Shown here: piece after piece, positions 26,326-35,314 of the stretch | Numbering within the stretch: position 1 is the stretch's first letter | How the letters are laid out: each line of letters begins with the position of its first letter | From: Candidatus Bathyarchaeota archaeon | Lineage (GTDB): Archaea > Thermoproteota > Bathyarchaeia > JAPDIZ01 | DNA: 64,000 nucleotides | Assembly (NCBI GenBank): GCA_029259355.1 | Contig: JAPDIZ010000002.1 | Coordinates: forward strand, 434,001 to 498,000 | Direction of reading: 5' to 3' | Notes under the pieces: model-generated | Told to the model about the DNA's origin: nothing | The model's input: the letters and a program-made list of their open reading frames with translations, nothing else | The model's database searches: none | Made by a program: the position numbers and the translations under genes

Positions 26326-26817
26326 ATGAGCTATGAAGAGTACTACGAGTACGAGCGTGGAGAGCCGGGTTATATCAGAGCCTTAGGCCTCCTCGTAACG
26401 ATCTTGACCATAGCCTTTGCCATCTTCATGTTCATCGTCGTGATAAGCGGGCTCATGGTAGCGAGAGCTTCCGTTGACGCTACTCAGCAAGCGCTTGAGT
26501 CAGCGTCCTACCAAGTGACTGAGCAGGGAGTCTCCATACCGATTGTAGTGGTGAACCCAGGTTTAATCCAGATAGATATGGTGCGCATATCCATAAGCGT
26601 GGAAACGCTTGACGGAACGGTTTTGGCGTATGGAGAGGATGCGGCAACGGGGGTTAAGCCTGGGGAGAGGGTTACGCTCACCCCAACTCTAGCCATAGTC
26701 CATTACACCACAACCATCCCGCAGCAGCTCATAACCAAGGTCACCTTGGATGTAGGCTATGCCTTCAACACCATAAAGGCCAGCTTCTGCGTCGAGTACG
26801 TTCAGGAGGTTGTGTAA
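26326..26817 (+). CDS. Single-span membrane-anchored beta-rich protein
   Basis: After an acidic cytoplasmic start (MSYEEYYEYERGEPGYIRAL) one long hydrophobic segment (GLLVTILTIAFAIFMFIVVI) anchors about 110 residues of beta-strand-rich domain outside the cell (VSIPIVVVNPGLIQIDMVRI, VLAYGEDAATGVKPGERVTL). The pattern is that of LEA14-like or CARDB-like immunoglobulin folds. I prefer ATG 26326; the longer frame from 26236 overlaps trpB. The next gene encodes a four-span membrane protein 3 bases later, so they form an operon. Function unknown. Confidence 0.65.
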   Translation: MSYEEYYEYERGEPGYIRALGLLVTILTIAFAIFMFIVVISGLMVARASVDATQQALESASYQVTEQGVSIPIVVVNPGLIQIDMVRISISVETLDGTVLAYGEDAATGVKPGERVTLTPTLAIVHYTTTIPQQLITKVTLDVGYAFNTIKASFCVEYVQEVV

Positions 26818-26820
26818 GAG

Positions 26821-27267
26821 ATGGGGTTGCTTAGAGGGGTTTTCGCAGCTCTCGCCGCTACAGCAACCTTTGCCGCGTTCTATTTGCCCATCTACCTCCT
26901 CTGGGAGGAGGAGTGGATCTTGCGCGAGTTCGAGATAGTCTCTCCAACGACGCCTCCAGAGGTGCTAATGGGTGTAGCAGCTATCGCCGCAACTGGCGTC
27001 TTCCTGCGCTTAGCGTTCGCTAGCGACCTGATCTGGCACTACCTAGGCAAGTACTTGGTGACCATCGCTTGGCCTCTCTACGCATATCTCTTCATCCAAA
27101 CTCCGGGAGAACCCTTTGGCACCATGCTGCTCAAGCTTCAGCAATCTCCCGAGGCCACCGTAACCATATGGGTGGATGTATCGATAATTCTCCTCATCAT
27201 GTTCGCCATAGCGGCTTTGTCCATTATCCACGTAACGCTTCAGATGATGCATCGAGCAGAGTACTAG
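26821..27267 (+). CDS. Four-span membrane protein, unknown
   Basis: 148 residues with hydrophobic segments near 8-25, 45-70, 78-92 and 112-140 (WVDVSIILLIMFAIAALSII). It starts with ATG 3 bases after the preceding anchored protein and ends 4 bases before the convergent S16 protease gene. No signature motif is seen. Likely partner of the anchored protein upstream. Confidence 0.65.
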   Translation: MGLLRGVFAALAATATFAAFYLPIYLLWEEEWILREFEIVSPTTPPEVLMGVAAIAATGVFLRLAFASDLIWHYLGKYLVTIAWPLYAYLFIQTPGEPFGTMLLKLQQSPEATVTIWVDVSIILLIMFAIAALSIIHVTLQMMHRAEY

Positions 27268-27271
27268 GGCG

Positions 27272-28129
27272 CTAAGATGCTGCAAAGAGCGGGATAAGCT
27301 CGCTTACGCTAGAAGCCTCAACAACCTCTATGCTTATCCCCTTCTCAGCTAGGTACTGCTGAAGCGACACCTCCTTGTAGCCCGAAATCACCCTCATTGT
27401 GATCCAAGGGGCAGGGTGGTACTCCTCGACTATGGGGATTCTGCAAACGCTCTGACCCTTGGGAACTACGAAAACCTTTGCCCCAGCTTGCTCCGCAGCT
27501 GCCTCTGCCTTCTGGATAAGACCACCTACCTTCAGTATGTTTCCCTCCTCATCCACCTGACCCGTCACCACCACGCTATGGCTAATCTCCTTACCCGTTA
27601 GGGCGTAGTAGGTGAGGACAGCTATGGCTGCTCCAGCAGATGGTCCATCGACCACCTGAACCTCAGCGCTCTCCGAAGCAGACTCAATAAGTATGTCTAC
27701 CCTGTACTTCGACGGGTCTACCCTCGCAAGCTTGAAGGCTACATCTCTCGCGGTTTCAGCAGCTTCCTGAAGCGCTATGCCGATCTTGGGCTTTGTCGCT
27801 ACATAGATCTCTCCGTTCCCAAGCGATATGCTCACGTGGAGCTTCATAGCTAAGCCACCGACCTCACCCGACGGAGACTGGTAGACACCGACTATCCAGA
27901 TCCACGGAGCTTCCTCAGATCCCACATACTCGCCCGAGACTGTCTGAGTCTTCGTAGCAGCTTCAAGCGCTTGCTTGAGCTGGTAGTTCTCCTCCTCAAG
28001 CTGCGAAACCCTCTGCGACAGGTAAGCGACCGAGGAGTACAGGTATACGTTGGCGTAGACGCTCACCGCAAGCAGCACCAAAAGCGCAACCAGCGCATAG
28101 CTCTTCGCAGCACCTCCCACGGCACACAC
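27272..28129 (-). CDS. Membrane-anchored Lon-type (S16) serine protease without ATPase (COG1750-like)
   Basis: An N-terminal hydrophobic helix (YALVALLVLLAVSVYANVYL) is followed by a short coiled coil (SQRVSQLEEENYQLKQALEA) and a Lon protease domain: catalytic Ser in VDGPSAGAAIAVLTYYALTG and catalytic Lys in VGGLIQKAEAAAEQAGAKVF. The AAA+ domain of Lon is absent, matching archaeal COG1750 proteins. The active site is probably extracytoplasmic. The GTG start at 28129 lies in a CACACC/GGTGTG hairpin (28125-28140), which might affect translation. Confidence 0.85.
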   Translation of the reverse strand: MCAVGGAAKSYALVALLVLLAVSVYANVYLYSSVAYLSQRVSQLEEENYQLKQALEAATKTQTVSGEYVGSEEAPWIWIVGVYQSPSGEVGGLAMKLHVSISLGNGEIYVATKPKIGIALQEAAETARDVAFKLARVDPSKYRVDILIESASESAEVQVVDGPSAGAAIAVLTYYALTGKEISHSVVVTGQVDEEGNILKVGGLIQKAEAAAEQAGAKVFVVPKGQSVCRIPIVEEYHPAPWITMRVISGYKEVSLQQYLAEKGISIEVVEASSVSELIPLFAAS

Positions 28130-28223
28130 CCCAAGGTGTGGTGCAAGTAGACATTAATCGGCGTTTCCCCGCGGGAGATTTCTTAAGTAGTGAATCACGT
28201 TTTTCCTTGGGGGGCTTCTGGCT

Positions 28224-29099
28224 TTGATCGTGGTACCTGGACCAGCCTCCACCAGCCTTGGAGAGGAGATAGCTAAGCTGCTTTCGGCGAAGGTGGTGGG
28301 CGTCGAACACAAGACATTCCCCGACGGTGAGTCCTACATCAGGCTAACCGATAGCGTCAGAGGTGAGAAGGTGGTGGTCGTCCAGTCTACCGGCCCAGAC
28401 CAGAACAAGAACTTGATGGAGCTCTTTTTGCTGGTAGACACCGCCTACAGGCTCGGCGCAGACTCCGTGATCGCTGTAGTTCCCTACCTCGCCTATTCGA
28501 GGCAGCACAAGGAGTATAGACCGGGGGAGGCGATAAGCGCTATAACCATGGCGAAGCTCCTCAAGTCGCTTGGAGCTGATGGGTTCGTCACAGTCAACGT
28601 ACACGACGAATCCATACTTGGCGAGTTCCCAAACCCAGTAAACGTCTCCGCCATAACGCAGCTTGCATCACACTTCGTAGAAGAGGGGATGGCTGGCGCC
28701 TTTGCGCTCGCACCAGACGACGGAGCCGTAGATATAGCGAAGGAAGCAGACTCGGTTTTGAGAGGGGGGTATGGGTGGCTTGAGAAAACTAGAGACGTGA
28801 TAACGGGCGAAGTGTCTGTGGAGGAAAAGCGCCTTGGCATAGAGGGTAGGGTAGTCATCATATTCGACGACATGATCAGCACAGGAGGCACCGTGGTCAA
28901 AGCCGCTCAGCTAGCACTGAAGCAGGGAGCAGCGAGAGTCTTCGCCGCCTGCGTCCACCCTCTCCTAGTAGGTGGAGCTTTGGACAAGATACTCGATGCA
29001 GGCGTGGAGGAGGTAGTTGGAACAAATACCGTTCCCAGTCCGGTGTCCCGCGTCTCCGTAGCCCCCGTTATCGCAGAAGCTCTTTCCAAACAGGTCTAG
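28224..29099 (+). CDS. prs: Ribose-phosphate pyrophosphokinase
   Basis: Makes PRPP from ribose 5-phosphate and ATP for nucleotide and salvage pathways. Family motifs: HKTFPDGESYIRLTD, VVVQSTGPDQNKNLMELFLL, VPYLAYSRQHKEYRPGEAIS for ATP binding, and the PRPP loop VVIIFDDMISTGGTVVKAAQ. Length (291) suits archaeal class enzymes. TTG 28224 is preceded by GGGGGG. It heads a run of three tightly packed genes (prs, tRNA methylase, RNase Z). Confidence 0.96.
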   Translation: MIVVPGPASTSLGEEIAKLLSAKVVGVEHKTFPDGESYIRLTDSVRGEKVVVVQSTGPDQNKNLMELFLLVDTAYRLGADSVIAVVPYLAYSRQHKEYRPGEAISAITMAKLLKSLGADGFVTVNVHDESILGEFPNPVNVSAITQLASHFVEEGMAGAFALAPDDGAVDIAKEADSVLRGGYGWLEKTRDVITGEVSVEEKRLGIEGRVVIIFDDMISTGGTVVKAAQLALKQGAARVFAACVHPLLVGGALDKILDAGVEEVVGTNTVPSPVSRVSVAPVIAEALSKQV

Positions 29100-29102
29100 G
29101 TG

Positions 29103-30140
29103 ATGAAGCAGACGCTCTTCGCGCTTCTATCGGGTGAGCACCCAACCCTGCCCCAAGCAGAAGCGCTTGCAGTGCTCGAGGCAGAGAGAGTAGGCTACCA
29201 GCGCCTGTCATCGACCCGTAGGATTCTAAGAGTTGCGGCCGATCCGAGAGCAGCAGCTTCTGCTTTGGCTAGGTGTGCTCTAACTAGGCTATGCTGCTTA
29301 GAGCTTTTCAACTGCGAAGCCAACGTAGACGCGATCCTAAGGCGTGCGAAGGAGGTTTCGGTTAGGGAGCTTGGCGTAGGGGGTAGCGTAGCGGTTAGGG
29401 TTAGGAGGATTGAGGGCTTCGCCAAAGAGGTTGAGCCGCTTTCGCTGGCTCGAGAGATAGCTGACTCGATATGGGATGGCGAGGTTTTTACCAGAGTAGA
29501 CTTGGAGAAGCCAGACGTGTTGCTTCTCGGCTTGTTCCACCAAGACAAGTTCTTCTTTGGGCTGCTTCTCAGAGAAAACCCGCCAAGCGAGTTTTCGAAG
29601 CGCCGCCCCTCAGCTAGGCCAGCTTTTCACCCATCCACCATGGTTCCAAAGCTTGCGAGGTGCATGGTCAACCTCTCCAGAGCAGTTGCTGGTGAGCTGG
29701 TCTTGGACCCCTTCTGTGGAGTAGGGGGGATACTGCTCGAGGCTGCGTCCATTGGCTGCAGAGTAATCGGCGGAGACGTAATGCCCCAAATGGTTAGGGG
29801 GGCTTTGGAAAACCTGAGACACTTCGGCGTAAAGTTTGAGGGGCTTGTGGTAGCCGATGCTCGCACCCCCTACGTCGAGAGAGTCGATAGAGTGGTGTCC
29901 GACCTGCCTTACGGGAGGGCAGCTACCACTCGAGGAGAAGAGACTGAGGAGCTTCTCAGAGGGTTTTTGTCTTGGTCGCTTGATTGCATCGAGCGGGGCA
30001 AGTGCCTCTCCTTAGCCACGCACCAAGGCGTTGACGTAGAGGGAATTGCTCAGGAATTTGGCGTAGAGCTTTTGGAGAGGCACGAGGTGTACGTGCACAG
30101 AAGCTTGACGAGAGTCTTCTCCGTACTTAGGAGGCCATAG
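29103..30140 (+). CDS. tRNA (guanine-10-N2) methyltransferase, THUMP type
   Basis: An N-terminal THUMP-like region (about 1-150) is followed by a Rossmann methyltransferase: LVLDPFCGVGGILLEAASIG binds SAM and the catalytic motif is SDLPYGRAAT, a variant of DPPYG. This is the TrmG10/Trm11-like archaeal enzyme modifying G10 of tRNA. The ATG at 29103 follows the prs stop by 3 bases. Length (346) is typical. Confidence 0.88.
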   Translation: MKQTLFALLSGEHPTLPQAEALAVLEAERVGYQRLSSTRRILRVAADPRAAASALARCALTRLCCLELFNCEANVDAILRRAKEVSVRELGVGGSVAVRVRRIEGFAKEVEPLSLAREIADSIWDGEVFTRVDLEKPDVLLLGLFHQDKFFFGLLLRENPPSEFSKRRPSARPAFHPSTMVPKLARCMVNLSRAVAGELVLDPFCGVGGILLEAASIGCRVIGGDVMPQMVRGALENLRHFGVKFEGLVVADARTPYVERVDRVVSDLPYGRAATTRGEETEELLRGFLSWSLDCIERGKCLSLATHQGVDVEGIAQEFGVELLERHEVYVHRSLTRVFSVLRRP

Positions 30141-30142
30141 CC

Positions 30143-31057
30143 TTGGACCTAGAGGTTTGGTTTCTAGGTACTGGCGGAAGCATACCATCTCCAGGTAGGG
30201 GATTACCCTCCATCGCGATAAGGAGGAGGGGGGAGCTGCTGATCTTCGATATAGGCGAGGGGACGCAGAAGCAGATCATCAAGCTTGGTCTGGGCTTTCC
30301 GTCAAAGATGAGGATATTCATCACCCACCTCCACGGCGACCACATCTTTGGGCTACCCGGACTTCTCCAAACCCTCTCCATGCTTCACAGAGAGCACCCC
30401 CTCCAAGTCTACGGACCACGAGGAACGAGAGAGTTCCTCGACCCCCTCTTAGCTACGGGCTTGGTCAAAGCCACCTTTCCAGTGCTGCTGAGGGAGGTAG
30501 TTGGAGGAGAAGTACTTGACTTCGGCGAATACGAAATCAGGACAGCCTTGGGCAAGCACTCGGTAGCAAACATAGCCTACGCACTGGTCGAGAAGCCTAG
30601 GCCAGGCAAGTTCTACCCTGAAAAGGCTAGGGAGCTAGGAGTGCCTGAGGGACCTCTCTGGTCTAAGCTACAAAGAGGAGAATCCGTTGAGGTCGGTGGA
30701 AGGGTCGTTCACCCTCAGCAGGTTCTGGGCCCGCCGAGGAGGGGGAGGAAAGTTGTCTACTCAGGCGATACGGCTAAGTGCAGTTCAGTGGTTGAGCTCG
30801 CTAGAGGAGCAGATCTCCTCATACACGAAGCCACCTTCTCAAAAAGCCTCACTGAGAGAGCTGAGAGAGACCTCCACTCAACCTCTGTTTGGGCTGCTGA
30901 GGTAGCGAAGGAGGCTGGCGCAAAGCTCTTGGCGCTGGTTCACATAAGCCCGAGATACGCCGACCCAAAGGTGCTTGAACAGGAGGCTAGAGAGATCTTC
31001 TCCAATACCTTCATCCCAAACGATGGCGACTGCATAGCCATACCGCTTCCCGACTAA
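30143..31057 (+). CDS. rnz: Ribonuclease Z
   Basis: A tRNA 3'-end endonuclease of the metallo-beta-lactamase fold. FLGTGGSIPSPGRGLPSIAI opens the chain, the zinc motif is THLHGDHIFGLPG near residue 65, and the second-half ligands are YSGDTA, LIHEATF and HSTSVWAAEVA. Length (304) is normal. TTG 30143 begins 2 bases after the tRNA methylase stop. Together with the methylase it forms a tRNA-maturation pair. Confidence 0.96.
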   Translation: MDLEVWFLGTGGSIPSPGRGLPSIAIRRRGELLIFDIGEGTQKQIIKLGLGFPSKMRIFITHLHGDHIFGLPGLLQTLSMLHREHPLQVYGPRGTREFLDPLLATGLVKATFPVLLREVVGGEVLDFGEYEIRTALGKHSVANIAYALVEKPRPGKFYPEKARELGVPEGPLWSKLQRGESVEVGGRVVHPQQVLGPPRRGRKVVYSGDTAKCSSVVELARGADLLIHEATFSKSLTERAERDLHSTSVWAAEVAKEAGAKLLALVHISPRYADPKVLEQEAREIFSNTFIPNDGDCIAIPLPD

Positions 31058-31089
31058 GCTTAAAGCAGCTAGTGACAAATCATCTGCTA

Positions 31090-31632
31090 ATGAGCCACAG
31101 AGACGTAGACGACCTGTTAGATTCGCTGTTCAAAGCGCTTTCGCATAGGTATAGGAGGAGGATTGTAGAGCTCTGCATGAAAGGCGACGTACACCCAGAC
31201 GAGCTAGCGAGAGAGTTTGGGGTGTCTAGGCAAACAGTTGAGGGGCACTTAGCAGACCTCGAGCAACTTGGCTTGGTCGAGAGGGTTTTGGGAGAAGATG
31301 GGAGGGTTTACCTCCGCGCCACAGAGCTTGGGAAAAGGCTCTACCCAAAGCTGAAGGAGATCGCTGTATCCCATCTACTAGGTGGGGGAGGAGAGGGTAT
31401 GCAGCGCCAAAGCTTGGCTAAGCTCCTCCTCAAAAGTGTTGAGAGAGAGAATGTTCCCATAGTTGCTGCTCTAACCGCTTTCTTCATAGGCTTCGCAGGG
31501 CTTGTCTACGGAGTCTTCTGCTCGCTAGTTATAGGCGGAGTTCTCTGGCTCGTTGCTTGGAGCTTAGCAGCTTCTGTGCTGTACATTTTCGTGAGGCTTT
31601 TACTGAGCATCAGGAAGAGGGTCCGGGAATGA
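31090..31632 (+). CDS. ArsR-like winged-helix regulator with two membrane segments
   Basis: The N-terminal domain (KALSHRYRRRIVELCMKGDV, LAREFGVSRQTVEGHLADLE, LGLVERVLGEDGRVYLRATE) is a winged helix of the ArsR type. The C-terminus has two hydrophobic segments (IVAALTAFFIGFAGLVYGVF, VLWLVAWSLAASVLYIFVRL) that would anchor it in the membrane. ATG 31090 lies about 30 bases after a GCTTAAAG box, suggesting a leaderless transcript; a GTG at 31072 is also in frame. Membrane-tethered regulators of this kind are common in archaea; the target is unknown. Confidence 0.75.
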   Translation: MSHRDVDDLLDSLFKALSHRYRRRIVELCMKGDVHPDELAREFGVSRQTVEGHLADLEQLGLVERVLGEDGRVYLRATELGKRLYPKLKEIAVSHLLGGGGEGMQRQSLAKLLLKSVERENVPIVAALTAFFIGFAGLVYGVFCSLVIGGVLWLVAWSLAASVLYIFVRLLLSIRKRVRE

Positions 31633-32524
31633 GGAGATACCTGCCTCGACGCCAAGCGAAGATCAGAGCCACAGCTAATGCGACAGCGAAACCTCCCGCC
31701 AGAAGAGCTGGTGAAAACCCTTCTGATTCAGGCTCAGCCTCCTCCACCAAGCTTTTCAGAGGCGTTACGCGCTGTAGGTAGGCGTCTGCTACGTAGTAGC
31801 TGAAGCCATATCTCTGAGCCAGCTTCCTCACATACGAGGCGTATTCGGTGAATTGCTCGGGGTCTGCATAGGCTAATGCCAAGACCTTGAAGCCGTGCTT
31901 TGAGGAGAGCTGAGAGAGCTTCTCAGAGATTGCTTCGATCCACTTAAGGTCGCTTCCGCTCCACTTTTTGTAGCAGCCCTCGCTGAAGTCGTAGTATGTT
32001 CCAAAGCTCTCAAAGACTACGTAGTTTATGTAGGGCGCAACCTCCTCCGCGATAGAGAAACCTCTGTTGACCGCTATCACGATTTTTGAAAAAGCTCCCC
32101 TAACCTCCTTAACGAGGGAGGCGATGGCCGTCCTCAGCTGCGGGTAAGCATCCACTACGTCTAGGTTGTCCAAGAAAACGCCGTCAAACCCCTTTGAGAG
32201 CACCCAAGGAATAGCTTCCTCCAACAGAACCCTCCTCCACTTCGGGCTGGAGGCGTCAACTACCTTCTCTCCCCAAGTGGGATTGTACGAAAGCACGATG
32301 TCGTCAGTTACTTGCGAAGCCCAAGGCTCCCAGCCTCCAACGGTTGATATGCTGACGTAGCCCAAGACCATCACTCCTTCCTCCCTGAGCTTGGAGACGT
32401 AGTCCTCGGAGTAGAGAGGGGAGAGAATCAGCAAGTCATAGTTTACCAGCTCATCGCTCCACGAAGAGCCGTAGTAGACGGCGAAGGAGAAGGTTTCGCC
32501 CGTCGCTTGCGAGGGATAAGGCAT
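31610..32524 (-). CDS. GH114-like TIM-barrel glycosidase with C-terminal anchor
   Basis: FSFAVYYGSSWSDELVNYDL, LGYVSISTVGGWEPW, WGEKVVDASSPKWRRVLLEE, GFDGVFLDNLDVVDAYP and YINYVVFESFGTYYDF are the landmarks of the GH114 (endo-alpha-1,4-polygalactosaminidase-like) family, with catalytic acids on strands. The C-terminus has a membrane helix (ALLAGGFAVALAVALIFAWR) followed by Arg residues. A secretory signal is expected but the frame starts at ATG 32524 without one; a signal-like stretch lies just upstream in another frame (see finding). It overlaps the regulator gene by 23 bases, tail to tail. Confidence 0.75.
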   Translation of the reverse strand: MPYPSQATGETFSFAVYYGSSWSDELVNYDLLILSPLYSEDYVSKLREEGVMVLGYVSISTVGGWEPWASQVTDDIVLSYNPTWGEKVVDASSPKWRRVLLEEAIPWVLSKGFDGVFLDNLDVVDAYPQLRTAIASLVKEVRGAFSKIVIAVNRGFSIAEEVAPYINYVVFESFGTYYDFSEGCYKKWSGSDLKWIEAISEKLSQLSSKHGFKVLALAYADPEQFTEYASYVRKLAQRYGFSYYVADAYLQRVTPLKSLVEEAEPESEGFSPALLAGGFAVALAVALIFAWRRGRYLLIPGPSS

Positions 32525-32703
32525 GCGAACTAGCTAGCAGCGCAAGAAGCAGCGCTACCGAAGCATGATCGAGGAGGAAGCCACAGATCCATCTCCATCA
32601 CACAACTTACAAAGAAAAACCGACACATTAAAGTTTTACACGCAAATTATAGTCTTTTCGAAGCTAAGTTAGTATTTCGTTACGCTTTGGATGCACATTA
32701 ACG

Positions 32704-33945
32704 TTGAAGGTCGACTCATCTCTGTGCGTTAAGTGCAAGGGCGTAAGGCTGCTGTGCGGAAGGCCAACCTGTCCCATCTTAGCTCGCTTCAGACATGCTA
32801 AGTCCATTTCAGCTATTGGGAAGGAACTCTGTGGAGCTTCCCCACCGGAAGTTTTGGTGGGAAGCAGGTTTTGGCCAAAGGTCTTTGTAGGCCCGCTGCT
32901 GTCTACGGCTTCGCCAGAGGAAGCTCAGCTCTTCGGAGATCCAGAACACCTCTTTGGAAAGAGCATAGAGGAGGTTATTGGACTGAGGTCGAGGCTTGTT
33001 CGATCGGTTCTGAGGGTAGACGTTCGCAGAACTGCTCATGCAGGCAACCGCCTCCTCGAAGCGGTTAGGGAAGTTGGGCTTTCTCAGGTTGGTATAGAGG
33101 CTGAGGCCAAGTTCTCTAAGCCGCCTAAGCCTGTGCTTCGCTTCGACGGCATTCTAGCTCCAGCCGGCCCAAGCGGAAGGGTTGAGGAGCTTAGAGTAGT
33201 TGGAAACCCGAAGGTGCCTAGGGTTGTTGAGAGGCTAGTAGGAGACACCAACGCTAAGGCTTTGGACGCTGTCTGGGAACTCTACAAAAGAGGTGTTTCA
33301 GTTTACTACATCTCGAGGCTTTTGTCGATTGGGCTCCTCGGCAAGATGCGTAGAAGGGTTTTGGTTCCGTCAAGGTGGGCAATCACGGCAACAGACTCCA
33401 TGGTCTCTAGGTGGCTAGCGAATAGGCTCAGAGACTTCCCAGAGCTATCAGAGGTTTGGCTATACATCTCCGAGTATGCGGGAAACCACTACGTGGTTTT
33501 GTTAGCACCCTCTCCGCTCAGCTTTGAGCTGGTGGAGATATGGCTTCCTCGATCGGTTTGGACAGCTGAGGCTGCCCAAGCCTTCATCGAATCGGATTGC
33601 GAGGATTGGAGGGGCAAAACCCTTTTTTCACAGCTTGGCGGGGGGTACTACGCGGTTAAGCTTCCCGTCTACGAATTCCTCTACTCGATAAAGCGGCAGG
33701 CCTTCGCCTTCGCCATAAGAGAGGTTACGCCCAACTACTGGGCTCCGCTTGGGTCTTGGAAGATTAGGGAGGCTTTGAGAAGAGCTTTCTCCCTTCCTCC
33801 AAAGAAGTTCTCTACGGTGGAAGAAGCCCTAAGAGAGGTAGCTAAAGCCATTGACACGCCCTTCGACCAGTGGTTTCCCAAAGCTCGTATGCTGAGGAGG
33901 TTTTTGACGCAAAAGAGGCTCGACGAGTTCTCAGCCGCTGAGTAA
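32704..33945 (+). CDS. nreA: DNA repair protein NreA
   Basis: The archaeal NreA family (COG1602) acts in DNA damage response and binds PCNA. The N-terminal zinc motif is CVKCKGVRLLCGRPTCP. The DUF650/651 body shows PPEVLVGSRFWPKVFVGPLL and RVLVPSRWAITATDSMVSRW. The C-terminus ends QKRLDEF, a PCNA-interacting box (Q-x2-L-x2-F). Length 413 is usual. The first codon at 32704 is TTG. The 3' end overlaps the channel gene by 15 bases. Confidence 0.92.
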   Translation: MKVDSSLCVKCKGVRLLCGRPTCPILARFRHAKSISAIGKELCGASPPEVLVGSRFWPKVFVGPLLSTASPEEAQLFGDPEHLFGKSIEEVIGLRSRLVRSVLRVDVRRTAHAGNRLLEAVREVGLSQVGIEAEAKFSKPPKPVLRFDGILAPAGPSGRVEELRVVGNPKVPRVVERLVGDTNAKALDAVWELYKRGVSVYYISRLLSIGLLGKMRRRVLVPSRWAITATDSMVSRWLANRLRDFPELSEVWLYISEYAGNHYVVLLAPSPLSFELVEIWLPRSVWTAEAAQAFIESDCEDWRGKTLFSQLGGGYYAVKLPVYEFLYSIKRQAFAFAIREVTPNYWAPLGSWKIREALRRAFSLPPKKFSTVEEALREVAKAIDTPFDQWFPKARMLRRFLTQKRLDEFSAAE

Positions 33946-34956
33946 GGAGAAGACCTTCTCGCTCTCCTTAAGCTCCTCAACGCTCCCCATGAGGACTAAG
34001 ATGTCTCCCTCCTCGAGAACGAAGTCTTCTTTTGGCACTGGGTGTATCTTCCCCTCTCTGAAGACGGCCACCACCCAGCCCCTGACTCCCAGCGATGAGA
34101 GCTCGCTGAGCTTCAGCCCCTTCATGTAGCTTGGTGCTCTAAATTCTCTGAGATCAAGCCCCTCCTCAGCTTCGGCCAAGTCTCGTATCAGCGTAGCCAC
34201 GTGAGGCTCGAAGACGCTGCTAGCTAAGATGCGGCCAGCGATGTCTGCCGCATCCACCACGCGAGTCGCCCCTGCTTGCTTGAAGAGGTCGATTAGGTCT
34301 CGCTTCCTCGTTGTCACCACAACCTCTACATTAGGCGTCATGCTTCTCAGCTTCAGCAGCGTAAGCAAGTTCTTAGTTTCGTCCGCCATAGCTAGCACAA
34401 CACACCTTGCCTTATCCACGCTCGCCTCCTTAAGCGTAGACTCATTGACTGGGTCGCCGAAGACGACATCAACTCCCTGCTTCCTCAGCAGCTGAGCCAA
34501 CGAATCGTCCTCCACCACTACAGCGACAGGTATTTCGTTCGCTAAAAACTCGCTGTAGGCGCTTTCGGTGAAGGAGTTCCACCCCACTAAGACTACGTGG
34601 TTTTCCCTCTTAACCTCTCTAGAAAGCATGAGAGCATCCCTCAGCGCTTGAACGAACTTCTTCTCAGTCACCAAGCTTATTATGCTTGAGGCTATGTAGC
34701 CATATACGCCCAAGCCGAAGATGGCTAGCGTGACGAAGATCACCTTACCCTGATTTGTTACTGGCGTTATGTCGCCGAAGCCCACCGTGGAGAGGACGGT
34801 TATGGTCCAGTAGAATGCGTCGAAAAGCCCAGAGATCTCAGGGTTTACCCCTGACTCGAAGTACCAGAAAGCGAGGGTCCCGTAAGAGACCAAGATTACG
34901 AGCATCGCTCCAGCTTTGGCTAGGTCTCTGAGTAGCTCTTCCTGGCCCTCGTTCAT
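33931..34956 (-). CDS. Potassium channel with RCK (TrkA-N and TrkA-C) domains
   Basis: An MthK-like two-segment channel: one helix near 13-32, selectivity filter STVGFGDITPV near residue 58, and an inner helix GLGVYGYIASSIISLV. The Rossmann RCK domain starts HVVLVGWNSFTESAYSEFLA and the C-terminal TrkA-C domain contains FVLEEGDILVLMGSVEEL. The glycine-rich nucleotide loop is G-W-N-x-F, unlike the usual GxGxxG, suggesting altered ligand binding. Length 341 matches. Confidence 0.93.
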   Translation of the reverse strand: MNEGQEELLRDLAKAGAMLVILVSYGTLAFWYFESGVNPEISGLFDAFYWTITVLSTVGFGDITPVTNQGKVIFVTLAIFGLGVYGYIASSIISLVTEKKFVQALRDALMLSREVKRENHVVLVGWNSFTESAYSEFLANEIPVAVVVEDDSLAQLLRKQGVDVVFGDPVNESTLKEASVDKARCVVLAMADETKNLLTLLKLRSMTPNVEVVVTTRKRDLIDLFKQAGATRVVDAADIAGRILASSVFEPHVATLIRDLAEAEEGLDLREFRAPSYMKGLKLSELSSLGVRGWVVAVFREGKIHPVPKEDFVLEEGDILVLMGSVEELKESEKVFSLLSG

Positions 34957-35008
34957 GACAACGTATTAACACTTGTTTTGGGCTATAGACTTTTGGTGGT
35001 TTGTGTTG

Positions 35009-35314
35009 GTGATTGTGGAGATCAGCGTAGTTCCGCTTGGAGTAGGCACAAGCGTCAGCAAATACGTTAAGTCAGCCATAGAGGCATTGGAGCGAAGTGG
35101 GGTGAGGTACTACGTGGGGCCTATGTCCACCTCCTTCGAGACCGATAGCGTAGAGAAAGCGCTTGAGGTTGTTAAGCTAATGCACGAAGCAGTCCTCGAA
35201 GCGGGGGCTCAGCGAGTGGTTACTACCGTAAAGATCGACGACAGAAGAGACAAGCCCGCTTCGATGGAGTCTAAGCTAGCCTCGCTTGGATTTGAGCCTT
35301 CGGCGAGCCAGTAA
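35009..35314 (+). CDS. MTH1187/DUF77 family protein (thiamine-binding like)
   Basis: A 101-residue ferredoxin-fold protein: VEISVVPLGVGTSVSKYVKS, YYVGPMSTSFETDSVEKALE and VVKLMHEAVLEAGAQRVVTT with KIDDRRDK. Members bind thiamine or similar ligands. I start at GTG 35009 (VIVEIS), where family members begin; ATG 34973 would add 12 hydrophobic residues. It ends inside the convergent TIM-barrel gene (39-base overlap). Confidence 0.87.
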   Translation: MIVEISVVPLGVGTSVSKYVKSAIEALERSGVRYYVGPMSTSFETDSVEKALEVVKLMHEAVLEAGAQRVVTTVKIDDRRDKPASMESKLASLGFEPSASQ

